A stretch of DNA of 64,000 bases from Vibrio bathopelagicus. Its GTDB lineage: Bacteria > Pseudomonadota > Gammaproteobacteria > Enterobacterales > Vibrionaceae. A program made the translations under genes and the position numbers. Numbering within the stretch: position 1 is the stretch's first letter; each line of letters starts with the position of its first letter. This document shows positions 38,880 to 48,894 of the stretch, in pieces. The notes beneath the pieces were generated by a model. The model had not been told where the DNA came from and ran no database searches. It saw only the letters and a program-made list of their open reading frames with translations. Location: positions 558,001 through 622,000 of the forward strand of contig NZ_CP062500.1 in assembly GCF_014879975.1 (NCBI RefSeq), read 5' to 3'.

Positions 38880-39770
38880 ATGTCGCATCTCAACTATAAC
38901 CATCTTTATTACTTCTGGATGGTTTGCAAACAAGGCTCTGTTACTAAAGCCGCAGAAGCTCTGTTTTTAACGCCACAAACGGTAACTGGCCAGATCAAGG
39001 CGTTAGAAGAACGTATGGATGGCAAGTTAACAAAGCGTAATGGGCGCAGTGTTGAGCCTACAGAGCTTGGCCAGTTGGTATTCAAGTACGCCGATCGCAT
39101 GTTTGGCCTGAGTTATGAAATGCTGGATATCGTGAATTATAGCCAGCACTCCAATATTCTATTTGATGTTGGCGTTGCGGATGCTCTGTCGAAAAGATTA
39201 GTCAGTAAGATATTGATGTCGACTATCCCACCCGATAACAGCATTCATTTACGCTGTTTTGAGTCGACCCATGAAATGCTACTCGAACAACTCTCTCAAC
39301 ATAAACTCGATATGATTCTTTCCGACTGTCCCGTTGATTCAAGCCAAAGCCCTGGTCTTTTTAGTAAGAAATTGGGTGAGAGCGGAATGAGCTTTTTCTG
39401 TTCTGGTAAGGTTGAAGGGATTAGTTTTCCTGCCGTGTTAGAACAAAGGAAGCTTTTGATCCCTGGAAGCCGAACTTCTATGGGGCGAAAAGTACTGCAG
39501 TGGTTTGATAGGCAGGGTTTAAAACCCGATATTTTGGGCGAGTTTGATGATGTTGCTTTGATGAAAGCTTTTGCGCGTTATCATCATGATGCCATTTTCC
39601 TTGCTCCCACTCTTTATATGTCTGAAGTGGAAGAAGACACCTCTTTGCAACTTTTGTGTGATATTGAAGAGTTAAAAGAAGAGTACTACGTCATATTTGC
39701 GGAAAGGATGATTCAACATCCAGCAGTAAAAAATGTATGTGACGCAGATTTTAGTAAATTGTTCGAATGA
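38880..39770 (+). CDS. nhaR: Transcriptional activator NhaR (LysR family)
   Basis: 296 residues. N-terminal LysR helix-turn-helix ([20 protein letters not shown], then [22 protein letters not shown]) and a substrate-binding domain. In E. coli and Vibrio NhaR senses Na+ and activates the antiporter nhaA; nhaA itself is not in this window. The ATG chosen gives the family N-terminus; an upstream in-frame extension of 21 residues has no support. The ribosome site is weak. Confidence 0.93.
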   Translation: MSHLNYNHLYYFWMVCKQGSVTKAAEALFLTPQTVTGQIKALEERMDGKLTKRNGRSVEPTELGQLVFKYADRMFGLSYEMLDIVNYSQHSNILFDVGVADALSKRLVSKILMSTIPPDNSIHLRCFESTHEMLLEQLSQHKLDMILSDCPVDSSQSPGLFSKKLGESGMSFFCSGKVEGISFPAVLEQRKLLIPGSRTSMGRKVLQWFDRQGLKPDILGEFDDVALMKAFARYHHDAIFLAPTLYMSEVEEDTSLQLLCDIEELKEEYYVIFAERMIQHPAVKNVCDADFSKLFE

Positions 39771-39788
39771 GTTAGTTTGTTAATGAAT

Positions 39789-39803
39789 TGATATCGATTA
39801 TCA
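39789..39803 (+). promoter_or_regulatory. Predicted Fur box upstream of hlyU
   Basis: TGATATCGATTATCA against the 7-1-7 Fur consensus TGATAAT-N-ATTATCA: 12 of 14 positions match, with one perfect half. It is ~70 bp before the hlyU start, between nhaR and hlyU. Confidence 0.5.
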
Positions 39804-39871
39804 TACCCAAGCAATATGCCGTAAATACTGATAGCCCGTAGTTGGCGTAATAAGTCGTTGGGAGCCAGACT

Positions 39872-40165
39872 ATGAACTTAAAAGAGATGGAGAAGAACTC
39901 GGCGCAGGCCGTTATTCTACTCAAAGCCATGGCCAACGAGCGACGTTTACAGATCTTGTGCTTATTGCATGGCACAGAGCTGTCGGTCGGGGAGTTATGT
40001 GGCAAGTTGGAATTGAGTCAATCAGCGTTATCTCAACACCTTGCTTGGTTGAGAAGAGATGGCTTAGTCGAAACTCGTAAAGAAGCTCAGACGGTGTATT
40101 ACACATTGAGCAGTGAAGAAGTAAAAGCGATGATTAACCTACTGCATGGTATGTATTGCAAGTAG
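39872..40165 (+). CDS. hlyU: Virulence-linked transcriptional activator HlyU (ArsR family)
   Basis: 97-residue winged-helix regulator of the ArsR/SmtB fold. Helix region SVGELCGKLELSQSALSQHLAWLRRDGLVETRKEAQTVYYTLS spans ~35-80. It closely resembles HlyU of V. cholerae and V. vulnificus, which relieves H-NS silencing of haemolysin and RTX toxin genes; two Cys suggest redox rather than metal sensing. Position between nhaR and rpsT matches V. cholerae. GGGAGCC lies before the ATG. Confidence 0.92.
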   Translation: MNLKEMEKNSAQAVILLKAMANERRLQILCLLHGTELSVGELCGKLELSQSALSQHLAWLRRDGLVETRKEAQTVYYTLSSEEVKAMINLLHGMYCK

Positions 40166-40293
40166 CTTATTGCTGGTGGATTAGCTCATTTCCTATCAGA
40201 AATAAGATAGGCACAAGGAAGTGTCGCTATTTATTCGTAAGGCTTAAACGATTATTAGTAAGACTTAGAGATGTGTTCGCCAAATTTCAGATA

Positions 40294-40322
40294 TAAAAAA
40301 ACCGGCCGAGGCCGGTTTTTTT
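40294..40322. terminator. Bidirectional terminator between hlyU and rpsT
   Basis: AAAAAAACCGGCC-GA-GGCCGGTTTTTTT. It sits 26 bp past the rpsT stop. Confidence 0.9.
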
Positions 40323-40348
40323 CGTTTTGCGTTGTAATCAAATTTCTA

Positions 40349-40609
40349 TTAAAGAGCTTTGATTGCAGCAGCGAAACGAGACTTATGACGTGCAGCTTTA
40401 TTCTTATGAATAAGGCCTTTAGTCGCCATACGGTCTAGAAGAGGTGTAACTTCTACAAGAGCAGCAGTTGCAGCTTCTTTATTGCCAGCTTCAATAGCTG
40501 CAATAGTTTTTTTCATGTAAGTGCGCATCATAGAACGACGGCTAGCATTGTGCTGGCGACGTTTCTCAGCTTGGATAGCGCGCTTCTTAGCAGATTTACT
40601 GTTTGCCAA
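40349..40609 (-). CDS. rpsT: 30S ribosomal protein S20
   Basis: 86 residues, highly basic, starting [20 protein letters not shown] and ending AAIKAL, with helical repeats rich in Lys, Arg and Ala. It binds 16S rRNA early in 30S assembly. GGAGTTAGACC precedes the start. Monocistronic and divergent from murJ, as in E. coli. Confidence 0.97.
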   Translation of the reverse strand: MANSKSAKKRAIQAEKRRQHNASRRSMMRTYMKKTIAAIEAGNKEAATAALVEVTPLLDRMATKGLIHKNKAARHKSRFAAAIKAL

Positions 40610-40859
40610 GGTCTAACTCCCAAAAACTTAGTTCGGTGACAATTTAAGGGCGAGGACTATCCCTCATAGGCGCTTAATTGTCAAATGATTTGTGCAAAAA
40701 CCAATCTCAGCCAAACAAATTTTGGTATGGAAAGGTCATCGCGGTTAAGATGGCGGGGATTCTAACAGCATTTTTAGACCAATGCTAATAATTATGCTTC
40801 TAAGGATAGGATAGTATTTATCCTTGCTTGAAAGTAATCAACCAGTGTCAGAGGTTTCT

Positions 40860-42422
40860 GTGAGTAAACGACTATTAAAGTCAGGGCTGATTGTCAGTGT
40901 AATGACTTTTGTTTCCCGTGTCTTGGGGCTAGTGCGTGATGTCGTAGTAGCAAACTTAATGGGGGCAGGAGCAAGTGCAGACGTATTTTTCTTCGCCAAT
41001 AAAATTCCTAATTTTTTACGTCGACTGTTTGCCGAAGGCGCTTTTTCTCAAGCCTTTGTACCAGTATTAACGGAATATCACGCCGCCGGTGATAAAGATA
41101 AAACTAGAGACTTGATAGCAAAGGTATCCGGTACACTAGGGGTGTTGGTTTCTATTGTCACTGTGCTTGGGGTATTAGGCTCTGGGGTTATCACCGCAAT
41201 GTTTGGTGCGGGTTGGTTTATTGATTGGCTTAACGACGGCCCCTCGGCGCCTAAGTTTGAACTCGCCAGCCTAATGTTGAAAATTACTTTTCCTTATTTA
41301 TGGTTCATTACGTTTGTCGCGTTATCGGGTGCAATCCTCAATACCATGGGCAAATTTGCGGTTTCGTCATTTACGCCTGTGTTCTTGAACGTAATGATCA
41401 TTGCTTGTGCTTGGTTTCTTGCTCCTAATTTAGAACAGCCTGAAATTGGTTTATCCATCGGCGTTTTTCTTGGAGGCTTAGTTCAATTCCTGTTCCAAAT
41501 GCCTTTCTTGATTAAAGCAGGAGTATTGGTTAAGCCTAAGTGGGGTTGGAGAGATCCGGGCGTGGTTAAGATCCGCACGTTAATGATCCCAGCTTTGTTT
41601 GGTGTTTCAGTGAGTCAAATCAATTTGTTGTTCGATACCTTCATTGCCAGTTTTCTAGCGACGGGCTCTATCAGTTGGCTGTACTACTCGGATCGATTAT
41701 TGGAATTTCCACTCGGTTTGTTTGGTATTGCCATTGCGACGGTTATTCTTCCGGCTTTATCTCGTAAACACGTTGATGCTGAAGGAGAAGGGTTTGCTCA
41801 TACCATGGATTGGGGTGTGCGCATGGTACTGCTGCTAGGCATTCCTGCGATGTTCGGCCTTATTGTGTTAGCAAAACCGATGTTGATGGTGTTGTTCATG
41901 CGTGGAGAGTTTTCTCCCCATGATGTCAATCAGGCTTCCATGTCTTTGGTGGCGTACGCTTCAGGTTTGCTGAATTTCATGCTCATTAAAGTATTGGCTC
42001 CCGGCTATTATTCTCGTCAAGACACCAAAACACCGGTGAGATACGGCATCATTGCGATGGTCACTAACATGGTGTTTAACGCAATTTTCGCTTATTTCTA
42101 TGGCTATGTTGGTTTGGCGATCGCAACGGCGTTGTCTGCGTTCGTGAACATGACTCTGCTTTATCGTGGTTTGCATTTAGCGGGTGTTTATCGTTTAACC
42201 AAGACTACATTGTTGTTTAGCCTTAAATTATTGATCTCAGGTACGGTAATGGTTGGCGTGATTTTATGGCAGCTAGACAATATGCAATTGTGGCTTGCTT
42301 GGGGCTTTAACCAAAGAGCGTTGACACTAACAGGGTTGATCACACTTGGCGCCTTTGCTTATATTGTGTCGATACTGGTTTTAGGTATCCGAGTAAAACA
42401 TTTAAAAGCAGCGACAGATTAA
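40860..42422 (+). CDS. murJ: Lipid II flippase MurJ
   Basis: Polytopic MOP-family protein that flips lipid II across the inner membrane. 520 residues with about 14 hydrophobic segments. Conserved parts: SKRLLKSGLIVSVMTFVSRVLGLVRDVVVA at the start, FFFANKIPNFLRRLFAEGAFSQAFVP near 45-70, LAPGYYSRQDTKTPVRY near 370. The GTG start follows AGAGG by six bases; a TTG-initiated extension of 12 codons is less likely. Precedes ribF by 70 bp. Confidence 0.95.
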   Translation: MSKRLLKSGLIVSVMTFVSRVLGLVRDVVVANLMGAGASADVFFFANKIPNFLRRLFAEGAFSQAFVPVLTEYHAAGDKDKTRDLIAKVSGTLGVLVSIVTVLGVLGSGVITAMFGAGWFIDWLNDGPSAPKFELASLMLKITFPYLWFITFVALSGAILNTMGKFAVSSFTPVFLNVMIIACAWFLAPNLEQPEIGLSIGVFLGGLVQFLFQMPFLIKAGVLVKPKWGWRDPGVVKIRTLMIPALFGVSVSQINLLFDTFIASFLATGSISWLYYSDRLLEFPLGLFGIAIATVILPALSRKHVDAEGEGFAHTMDWGVRMVLLLGIPAMFGLIVLAKPMLMVLFMRGEFSPHDVNQASMSLVAYASGLLNFMLIKVLAPGYYSRQDTKTPVRYGIIAMVTNMVFNAIFAYFYGYVGLAIATALSAFVNMTLLYRGLHLAGVYRLTKTTLLFSLKLLISGTVMVGVILWQLDNMQLWLAWGFNQRALTLTGLITLGAFAYIVSILVLGIRVKHLKAATD

Positions 42423-42492
42423 TACTGATTAGTATATAATCCGTCGGTTTCACACAATAAATGATGTAAATAACAGGTTTTAGCTGATCACA

Positions 42493-43428
42493 ATGGAACT
42501 GATCCGAGGTATACACAATATTAAAGCACAGCATCATGGCTGTGTATTAACCATAGGTAACTTCGATGGTGTTCATTTAGGGCATCAAGAGGTTCTGAGC
42601 CAGGTTTCTAAACAAGCTGCAGCATTAGGGCTCCCTTCTGTTGTCATGACGTTTGAGCCGCAACCTATGGAGTTGTTTGCCAAAGGTAAAGCACCAGCAC
42701 GTTTAACTCGCTTACGAGATAAATACGTGCAACTGAGTAAGCTAGATATCAGTCGTTTATTGTGTGTGAATTTTAATCAGTATTTTGCAAGCTTGTCTGC
42801 GGAAGCGTTCATTAAAGACCTTTTGGTTGATAAGCTTGGCGTGAAATTCTTGGTTGTCGGTGACGATTTTTGCTTCGGTAAGGGTCGTACTGGTAATTTC
42901 GCTATGCTTCAAGAAGCGGGCGAGAAGTATGGTTTTGAGGTGGTGAGCACCCAAAGCTATTGCTTAAACCAATTACGAGTAAGCAGTACTGAGATACGAA
43001 ATGCGTTAGCGGCCAATGATTTGGCTTCTAGTGCTACCATGCTAGGGCGTGACTACAGTATCAGTGGTCGTGTTTCTCATGGTCGTAAATTAGGGAGAAC
43101 TATCGGTTTCCCTACCGCTAATATTCCATTAAAGCGTTGTGTTTCTCCTGTTTCTGGAGTGTATGTTGTTGAAGCATTAGATATCGACGGTGTTCCTGTC
43201 GGTGGCGTTGCTAATATTGGACAACGACCAACGGTTAATGGTGTAAGGCAGCAATTAGAAGTGCATTTTTTTGACTTTAAAGCCAATTTATATGGTAAAC
43301 AGTTAGAAGTACGACTTTTACACAAACTGCGCGACGAGATAAAGTTTGAATCGTTCGACGCATTAAAGAATCAAATAGAATTGGATGCTGAAGCCGCAAG
43401 GGTGTGGCTGCTTCAGCTAAAGAATTAG
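42493..43428 (+). CDS. ribF: Bifunctional riboflavin kinase / FAD synthetase
   Basis: Turns riboflavin into FMN and then FAD. 311 residues. N-terminal adenylyltransferase with TIGNFDGVHLGHQEVL (near residues 19-34) and the SSTEIRNAL motif; C-terminal flavokinase with SGRVSHGRKLGRTIGFPTANI near 193. No FMN riboswitch is visible upstream. 63 bp before ileS, the E. coli ribF-ileS-lspA order. Confidence 0.96.
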   Translation: MELIRGIHNIKAQHHGCVLTIGNFDGVHLGHQEVLSQVSKQAAALGLPSVVMTFEPQPMELFAKGKAPARLTRLRDKYVQLSKLDISRLLCVNFNQYFASLSAEAFIKDLLVDKLGVKFLVVGDDFCFGKGRTGNFAMLQEAGEKYGFEVVSTQSYCLNQLRVSSTEIRNALAANDLASSATMLGRDYSISGRVSHGRKLGRTIGFPTANIPLKRCVSPVSGVYVVEALDIDGVPVGGVANIGQRPTVNGVRQQLEVHFFDFKANLYGKQLEVRLLHKLRDEIKFESFDALKNQIELDAEAARVWLLQLKN

Positions 43429-43491
43429 TCGGATGATTCCACCGATTAACATAATGTCTAACTTCGCCCAATATAACGGAATTAAGAATCG

Positions 43492-46350
43492 ATGAGTGAT
43501 TATAAAGATACCCTGAACTTACCAGAAACAGGGTTCCCAATGCGTGGCAATCTGGCAAATCGTGAACCAGAAATGCTTAAGCGTTGGTACAAAGAAGACC
43601 TTTACGGTGAAATCCGTAAGGCAAAGAAAGGTAAAAAATCTTTCGTGCTGCATGATGGCCCTCCATACGCGAACGGCGACATTCACATTGGCCACGCGCT
43701 GAACAAGATTCTTAAAGACATTATTATCAAATCTAAGACCCTTTCTGGTTTTGATGCACCGTACATCCCTGGTTGGGACTGTCACGGTCTTCCAATCGAG
43801 TTGATGGTTGAGAAGAAGAAAGGTAAGCCTGGTCAGAAGATTTCGGCTGCTGAATTCCGCGAAGAGTGTCGTAAGTACGCTGCGGGCCAAGTTGAAGGTC
43901 AGAAAGAGAGCTTCAAACGTCTTGGTATCATGGGCGAGTGGGACAAACCTTACCGCACTATGGATTTCGGCACAGAAGCGAACATCATTCGTTCTCTAGG
44001 TAAAATTGCAGACAAAGGTCACCTACTTAAAGGTTTCAAACCAGTTCACTGGTGTACTGACTGTGGTTCTGCTCTGGCTGAAGCTGAAGTTGAATACAAA
44101 GATAAAGTTTCTCCATCTATCGATGTGAAATTTTCTGCAGCTGACGAAGCGGCTCTACTAGAGAAATTTACTCTAGCTGAAGGCCACGCTGGTCAAGGCG
44201 AGATCTCTATCGTTATCTGGACAACAACACCATGGACTCTGCCGGCTAACCGCGCAGTATGTCTACGTGATGATCTTGAATACGTGCTTATCCAAGTTGA
44301 AGCGAATGGCGAACTGCCTGCTCAACGTATTATTGTTGCTTCTGAACTAGCAAAAGACGTAATGGATCGTGCGGGTATCGAGCGTTTCCATAACCTAGGT
44401 TTTGCAACTGGTGCTGATCTTGAGCTTTCTCAGTTCAACCACCCGTTCTACGACTTTACGGTTCCTGCAGTTCTTGGCGAACACGTAACAACTGACTCTG
44501 GTACTGGTGTGGTTCATACCGCTCCTGGTCACGGTCAAGAGGATTTCGTGGTTGGTAAGAAGTACAACCTAGAAATCGCTAACCCAGTTGGTTCAAACGG
44601 TGTTTACCTGCCAGACACTGAGCTTTTTGCTGGTCAGCATGTATTCAAAGCGAACGATTCTGTTTTAGAAGTTCTAAAAGAGAAAGGTGCACTACTGCAC
44701 CACCACGCTTACGAGCACAGCTACCCACATTGCTGGAGACATAAAACTCCAATCATCTTCCGTGCAACACCACAATGGTTCATCTCTATGGATCAAGCTG
44801 GCCTACGTGCAAAAGCACTAGAGTCAACAAAGAGTGTTGAGTGGATGCCTGAATGGGGTCAAAGCCGAATCGAAGGTATGATCGAAGGTCGCCCTGAGTG
44901 GTGTATCTCTCGTCAACGTACTTGGGGTGTGCCAATTGCTCTGTTCGTTCATAAAGAAACATCAGAACTTCATCCAGATAGCCCAGCTCTTATTGAAAAA
45001 GTAGCGAAGCTTGTGGAAGATAAAGGCATTCAAGCTTGGTGGGATGTAGATGCTGCTGAACTGATGGGGGCTGAAGACGCTGACAAGTACGAGAAAGTAC
45101 TTGATACGCTAGACGTATGGTTCGACTCAGGTGTAACGCACTTCTCTGTTGTAGATTCTCGTGAAGAGTACAACTTCCCGAATGAAGAAAGAACGCACAG
45201 TGCTGATCTTTACCTTGAAGGTTCTGACCAACACCGTGGCTGGTTCCAGTCATCTTTGATTTCATCTATCGCGATGAAAGATGAAGCACCATACAAGCAA
45301 GTGCTAACGCACGGTTTCGTGGTTGATGGTAACGGCCGTAAGATGTCTAAATCTATCGGTAACGTTGTTGCTCCTAAAGATGTAACTAACAAGCTAGGCG
45401 CAGATATTCTACGTCTATGGGTTGCTTCTACGGATTACACTAACGAAGTTGCGGTTTCTGACGAGATCCTTAAGCGCTCTGCTGATGCTTACCGTCGTAT
45501 TCGTAACACGGCTCGTTTCTTCCTAGCGAACTTGAACGGTTTCAACCCTGAAACTGACCTAGTTCCTGCTGAAGAAATGGTAGCACTTGATCGCTGGGCT
45601 GTTGGCCGTGCTCAAGCTGCACAAGAAGAGATCGTTAAAGCATACGGTGAGTACAACACTCACGGTGTGACTCAACGTCTAATGCAGTTCTGTTCTATCG
45701 AAATGGGTTCTTTCTACCTAGACGTAATTAAAGACCGCCAGTACACAGCGAAACAGGGCAGCCATGCTCAACGTAGCTGTCAAACGGCGCTTTACTACAT
45801 CGTAGAAGCTCTAGTTCGTTGGATGGCTCCTATCATGTCGTTCACTGCAGATGAAATCTGGAACGAGATGCCAGGCGAGCGCGATACGTTTGTATTCACA
45901 GGCGAGTGGTTCGAAGGCCTATTTGGTCTTGCTGACGACGAAGAGCTAAGCAACGAATTCTGGACTGAAATCCAGTCAGTTCGTGGTGCAGTGAACAAGC
46001 TTCTTGAAGATGCTCGTAAAGAGAAAACAATCGGTGGTGCACTGCAGGCTGAAGTTACTCTATACGCTGACGATGCACTAGCGGCTAAAATCAACAAGCT
46101 AGAAGATGAGCTATGTTTCGTACTTATCACTTCTGCTGCTGTTGTTAAGCCACTTAGCGATAAGTCTGATACAGCTCAAGCGACAGACGTTGAAGGTCTA
46201 TACGTTGAAGTTGCCGCAACTGAAGCTGAGAAGTGTGACCGTTGCTGGCACCACACTCCTGATGTAGGCACAATTGAAAGCCACGAGAAAATTTGTGGTC
46301 GTTGTGTGTCGAACATCGACGGTGAAGGCGAAGTGCGTAAGTACGCATAA
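43492..46350 (+). CDS. ileS: Isoleucyl-tRNA synthetase
   Basis: Class I synthetase for isoleucine. 952 residues. HIGH box in [12 protein letters not shown] (near 63), editing domain with [30 protein letters not shown], and KMSKS in [12 protein letters not shown] (near 618). A C-terminal zinc finger is present ([12 protein letters not shown] ... ICGRCV). Length and features are those of the bacterial, pseudomonic-acid-sensitive type. Confidence 0.97.
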   Translation: MSDYKDTLNLPETGFPMRGNLANREPEMLKRWYKEDLYGEIRKAKKGKKSFVLHDGPPYANGDIHIGHALNKILKDIIIKSKTLSGFDAPYIPGWDCHGLPIELMVEKKKGKPGQKISAAEFREECRKYAAGQVEGQKESFKRLGIMGEWDKPYRTMDFGTEANIIRSLGKIADKGHLLKGFKPVHWCTDCGSALAEAEVEYKDKVSPSIDVKFSAADEAALLEKFTLAEGHAGQGEISIVIWTTTPWTLPANRAVCLRDDLEYVLIQVEANGELPAQRIIVASELAKDVMDRAGIERFHNLGFATGADLELSQFNHPFYDFTVPAVLGEHVTTDSGTGVVHTAPGHGQEDFVVGKKYNLEIANPVGSNGVYLPDTELFAGQHVFKANDSVLEVLKEKGALLHHHAYEHSYPHCWRHKTPIIFRATPQWFISMDQAGLRAKALESTKSVEWMPEWGQSRIEGMIEGRPEWCISRQRTWGVPIALFVHKETSELHPDSPALIEKVAKLVEDKGIQAWWDVDAAELMGAEDADKYEKVLDTLDVWFDSGVTHFSVVDSREEYNFPNEERTHSADLYLEGSDQHRGWFQSSLISSIAMKDEAPYKQVLTHGFVVDGNGRKMSKSIGNVVAPKDVTNKLGADILRLWVASTDYTNEVAVSDEILKRSADAYRRIRNTARFFLANLNGFNPETDLVPAEEMVALDRWAVGRAQAAQEEIVKAYGEYNTHGVTQRLMQFCSIEMGSFYLDVIKDRQYTAKQGSHAQRSCQTALYYIVEALVRWMAPIMSFTADEIWNEMPGERDTFVFTGEWFEGLFGLADDEELSNEFWTEIQSVRGAVNKLLEDARKEKTIGGALQAEVTLYADDALAAKINKLEDELCFVLITSAAVVKPLSDKSDTAQATDVEGLYVEVAATEAEKCDRCWHHTPDVGTIESHEKICGRCVSNIDGEGEVRKYA

Positions 46351-46385
46351 CGACTCAGAGAAAGACTGAACTTTTTGTAAAAATC

Positions 46386-46417
46386 ATAGCCCCAGTATCA
46401 ACTGGGGTTATTTTTAA
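46386..46417 (+). terminator. Terminator-like hairpin after ileS
   Basis: CCCCAGT-ATCA-ACTGGGG then TTATTTTTAATT. It lies between ileS and lspA, so part of the transcripts may end here. Confidence 0.7.
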
Positions 46418-46511
46418 TTATAGGAAATGTGTTTAACCAAGCTGACTTCTCGTATTCATTCTTGAGAGTGGATAATGAGATGATTTGACTGAGTAGATAC
46501 TAGGAATAGAA

Positions 46512-47012
46512 ATGAGTGAAGTTTCGTTAAAACAATCTGGTGTTCGTTGGTTATGGCTGGCTTTGCTGGTGTTCCTTGCTGATATCGGCATCAAACTCTT
46601 TGTCATGGACAACATGGGTTATGGTTGGGCAAACCGTATTGAGGTGTTGCCATTCTTTAACTTTTTGTATGTTCATAACTATGGTGCAGCATTTAGCTTT
46701 CTGAGCGATCAGAGCGGATGGCAGCGTTGGTTATTTACGGGTATCGCATTTGCGGTAACGGGTATGCTGACATACTGGATGAGTAAACTACCGGCGACAG
46801 AAAAGTGGAATAACATTGCTTATGCGATCATCATTGGTGGCGCGGTAGGTAACGTATTCGACCGTGTTGTGCATGGTTTTGTGGTTGATTACCTAGATTT
46901 CTACTGGGGCACCTACCATTGGCCTGCATTCAACTTGGCTGATATGGGGATCTGTATCGGTGCTGCGATGATCATCTTAGATGGCTTTCGCAAGAAAGAT
47001 GAAAGCAAATAG
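46512..47012 (+). CDS. lspA: Lipoprotein signal peptidase (signal peptidase II)
   Basis: Cleaves signal peptides from diacylglyceryl-prolipoproteins. 166 residues, four hydrophobic segments. The two catalytic Asp are in [21 protein letters not shown] (near 117-135) and [11 protein letters not shown] (near 145). Next in line after ileS, as in E. coli, and works downstream of Lgt, also in this window. Confidence 0.96.
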   Translation: MSEVSLKQSGVRWLWLALLVFLADIGIKLFVMDNMGYGWANRIEVLPFFNFLYVHNYGAAFSFLSDQSGWQRWLFTGIAFAVTGMLTYWMSKLPATEKWNNIAYAIIIGGAVGNVFDRVVHGFVVDYLDFYWGTYHWPAFNLADMGICIGAAMIILDGFRKKDESK

Positions 47013-47102
47013 GTTACTCAGGCATTAATGAGTATTAAGTAAATCGCTTTGAAATAGATTGCCCTAAAGTCAGTCTATGACTCACAGAATAGAATAGCCT
47101 TA

Positions 47103-47137
47103 AGCGCTGTCGGTTGATTCCGACGGCGCTTTTTTTT
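47103..47137 (+). terminator. Terminator between lspA and fkpB
   Basis: AGCGCTGTCGG pairs with CCGACGGCGCT over a 6-nt loop (11 bp, one G-T) and is followed by seven T. Confidence 0.92.
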
Positions 47138-47206
47138 ATGCTTCAGTTAACAAGGAAGCAAAGCACAACGCGTCCTCAAATAATAAAGAAATCTAAGGAA
47201 AGTAAC

Positions 47207-47638
47207 GTGGCAGCAATTAAAAATGATTCAGCAGTAACTCTACATTTTACGATTAAAATGAAGGATGGTTCAGTTGCCGATAGTACCGAAAATATGGGTA
47301 AACCCGCTAAGTTCGTTATGGGTGATGGTAGCCTAAGCGAAAACTTCGAAGCGTGTTTGCTTGGGCTTGAAGCGGGTACAGAAAAGTCTATCGAACTGAC
47401 AGCACAAGATGCGTTTGGTATGCCTAATCCAGATCATATCCACCACATGGATAAAGCGAAGTTTGCTGGTGGTACTGATGTTGAAGTCGGTACTATCATG
47501 GCGTTCTCTGGCCCTGACGGTATGGAAATTCCTGGTATTATCACTGATATCGCAGGTGATTCAGTGACCGTTGATTTTAATCACCCATTAGCAGGCCAAG
47601 ACGTTACGTTTGACGTTAACATCTTAGCGGTGGACTAA
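47207..47638 (+). CDS. fkpB: FKBP-type peptidyl-prolyl isomerase FkpB (SlpA-like)
   Basis: 143 residues. The FKBP domain is split by an insert-in-flap domain: VTLHFTIKMKDGSVADST, FEACLLGLEAGTEKSIEL, then the insert DAFGMPNPDHIHHMD and FNHPLAGQDVTFDVNIL. Catalyses proline isomerisation and acts as a cytoplasmic chaperone. The GTG start after AAGGAA is preferred, since an upstream extension would cross the lspA terminator. The last codons (ILAVD-stop) are the first unit of a 20-bp tandem repeat. Confidence 0.94.
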   Translation: MAAIKNDSAVTLHFTIKMKDGSVADSTENMGKPAKFVMGDGSLSENFEACLLGLEAGTEKSIELTAQDAFGMPNPDHIHHMDKAKFAGGTDVEVGTIMAFSGPDGMEIPGIITDIAGDSVTVDFNHPLAGQDVTFDVNILAVD

Positions 47639-47700
47639 CTATCTTAGCGTTGGAATAACTATCTTAACGGTGGAGTAGCTATCGTAACGATAGAATCACA
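47621..47700. repeat. 20-bp tandem repeat, four units, starting inside fkpB
   Basis: Units at 47621, 47641, 47661 and 47681: ATCTTAGCGGTGGACTAACT, then copies with 2-4 changes, then a more degenerate last one. The first holds the fkpB terminal codons and stop codon. Confidence 0.85.
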
Positions 47701-47811
47701 TCGCCTTACAGGTGTGATACAACCCAGAGCTTCACTGTCTAGGCGCTTCACTGTAGAATGCGAACCTCGCTGACAGCGAACTCTATAGAAACAACCTTAG
47801 TACCGCGGTAA

Positions 47812-48771
47812 ATGATGAGCAATGAAATGAAAATAATGTTAGCTAACCCTCGTGGCTTTTGTGCTGGTGTCGATCGTGCGATCAGCATCGTAGAACGCGC
47901 ACTGGAAATGTATCAGCCACCGATCTATGTTCGCCATGAAGTGGTGCACAACCGCTTTGTTGTTGAGGGGCTCAAGCAGCGTGGTGCTATTTTTGTCGAA
48001 GAACTGAGTGAAGTGCCAGACGACAACATCGTGATCTTCTCTGCTCACGGTGTCTCTCAAGCGGTTCGTAAAGAAGCGAAAGAGCGTGAACTCACGGTAT
48101 TTGATGCAACATGCCCATTGGTAACCAAAGTACATATGGAAGTTGCTCGTGCTAGCCGCAAGCATATGGAAGTGGTTCTGATTGGTCACGCGGGTCACCC
48201 AGAAGTGGAAGGCACGATGGGTCAGTACGCTAGCCAAACCGGTGGAATGTACTTGGTTGAGAGGCCTGAGGACGTACAGAACCTCGTGGTGAATGACCCA
48301 AGCAACCTGCATTACGTTAGCCAAACTACGCTGTCAGTTGATGAAACGGCGGATGTGATTGAAGAGTTACGCCGCGTATTCCCTGAGATCCAAGGGCCAC
48401 GTAAAGATGATATTTGCTACGCAACACAAAACCGTCAAGACGCAATTCGTGAGATGGCTGGTGATGTCGATGTCGTGATTGTTGTCGGTTCTAAGAACTC
48501 ATCGAATTCAACACGTTTGAAAGAGCTGGCTGAGAAGCTAGGCACGCCAGGTTACCTAACCGATTGTCCTGAAGACATTCAAACTGAATGGGTTGAAGGG
48601 AAAAAGAAAATTGGTGTGACAGCGGGTGCTTCAGCTCCTGAAGAGCTAGTAAACCAAATCTTAGACCGTATTCGTGAGCTAGGTGCAACTGAAGTCGAAG
48701 AGATTCAAGGTCGCGAGGAGAACATGTTCTTCGAAGTACCGAAAGAGCTACAGATTAAGCAAGTCGATTAA
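47812..48771 (+). CDS. ispH: 4-hydroxy-3-methylbut-2-enyl diphosphate reductase
   Basis: Last enzyme of the MEP isoprenoid pathway; reduces HMBPP to IPP and DMAPP using a [4Fe-4S] cluster. 319 residues. The three cluster Cys are in [24 protein letters not shown] and [23 protein letters not shown] follows. The start is not fixed: ATG codons occur at 47812, 47815 and 47827. Downstream of fkpB, as in E. coli, separated by the tandem repeat region. Confidence 0.96.
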   Translation: MMSNEMKIMLANPRGFCAGVDRAISIVERALEMYQPPIYVRHEVVHNRFVVEGLKQRGAIFVEELSEVPDDNIVIFSAHGVSQAVRKEAKERELTVFDATCPLVTKVHMEVARASRKHMEVVLIGHAGHPEVEGTMGQYASQTGGMYLVERPEDVQNLVVNDPSNLHYVSQTTLSVDETADVIEELRRVFPEIQGPRKDDICYATQNRQDAIREMAGDVDVVIVVGSKNSSNSTRLKELAEKLGTPGYLTDCPEDIQTEWVEGKKKIGVTAGASAPEELVNQILDRIRELGATEVEEIQGREENMFFEVPKELQIKQVD

Positions 48772-48825
48772 TCTCTATCGATTTGTGATACTAGCGATTC
48801 GTAACAAAGTCGATTCTTGAACAGT

Positions 48826-48857
48826 AAAAAGCCAACGTTGATACGTTGGCTTTTTTG
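48826..48857. terminator. Bidirectional terminator between ispH and btsR
   Basis: AAAAAGCCAACG, 5-nt loop, CGTTGGCTTTTTT. Confidence 0.92.
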
Positions 48858-48894
48858 ATCGTGCCTTGAAACAAGGCGCCGAATTTCTAACGGG

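Noticed and set aside
42423..42492. FMN riboswitch before ribF
   Set aside because: The gap is only 70 bp and has none of the conserved RFN element sequence.
43519..43890. 123-codon open frame antisense to ileS
   Set aside because: Lies wholly within the conserved N-terminal region of ileS; no independent support.
47839..48324. 161-codon open frame antisense to ispH
   Set aside because: A shadow of the conserved ispH frame; no ribosome site and no recognisable protein features.
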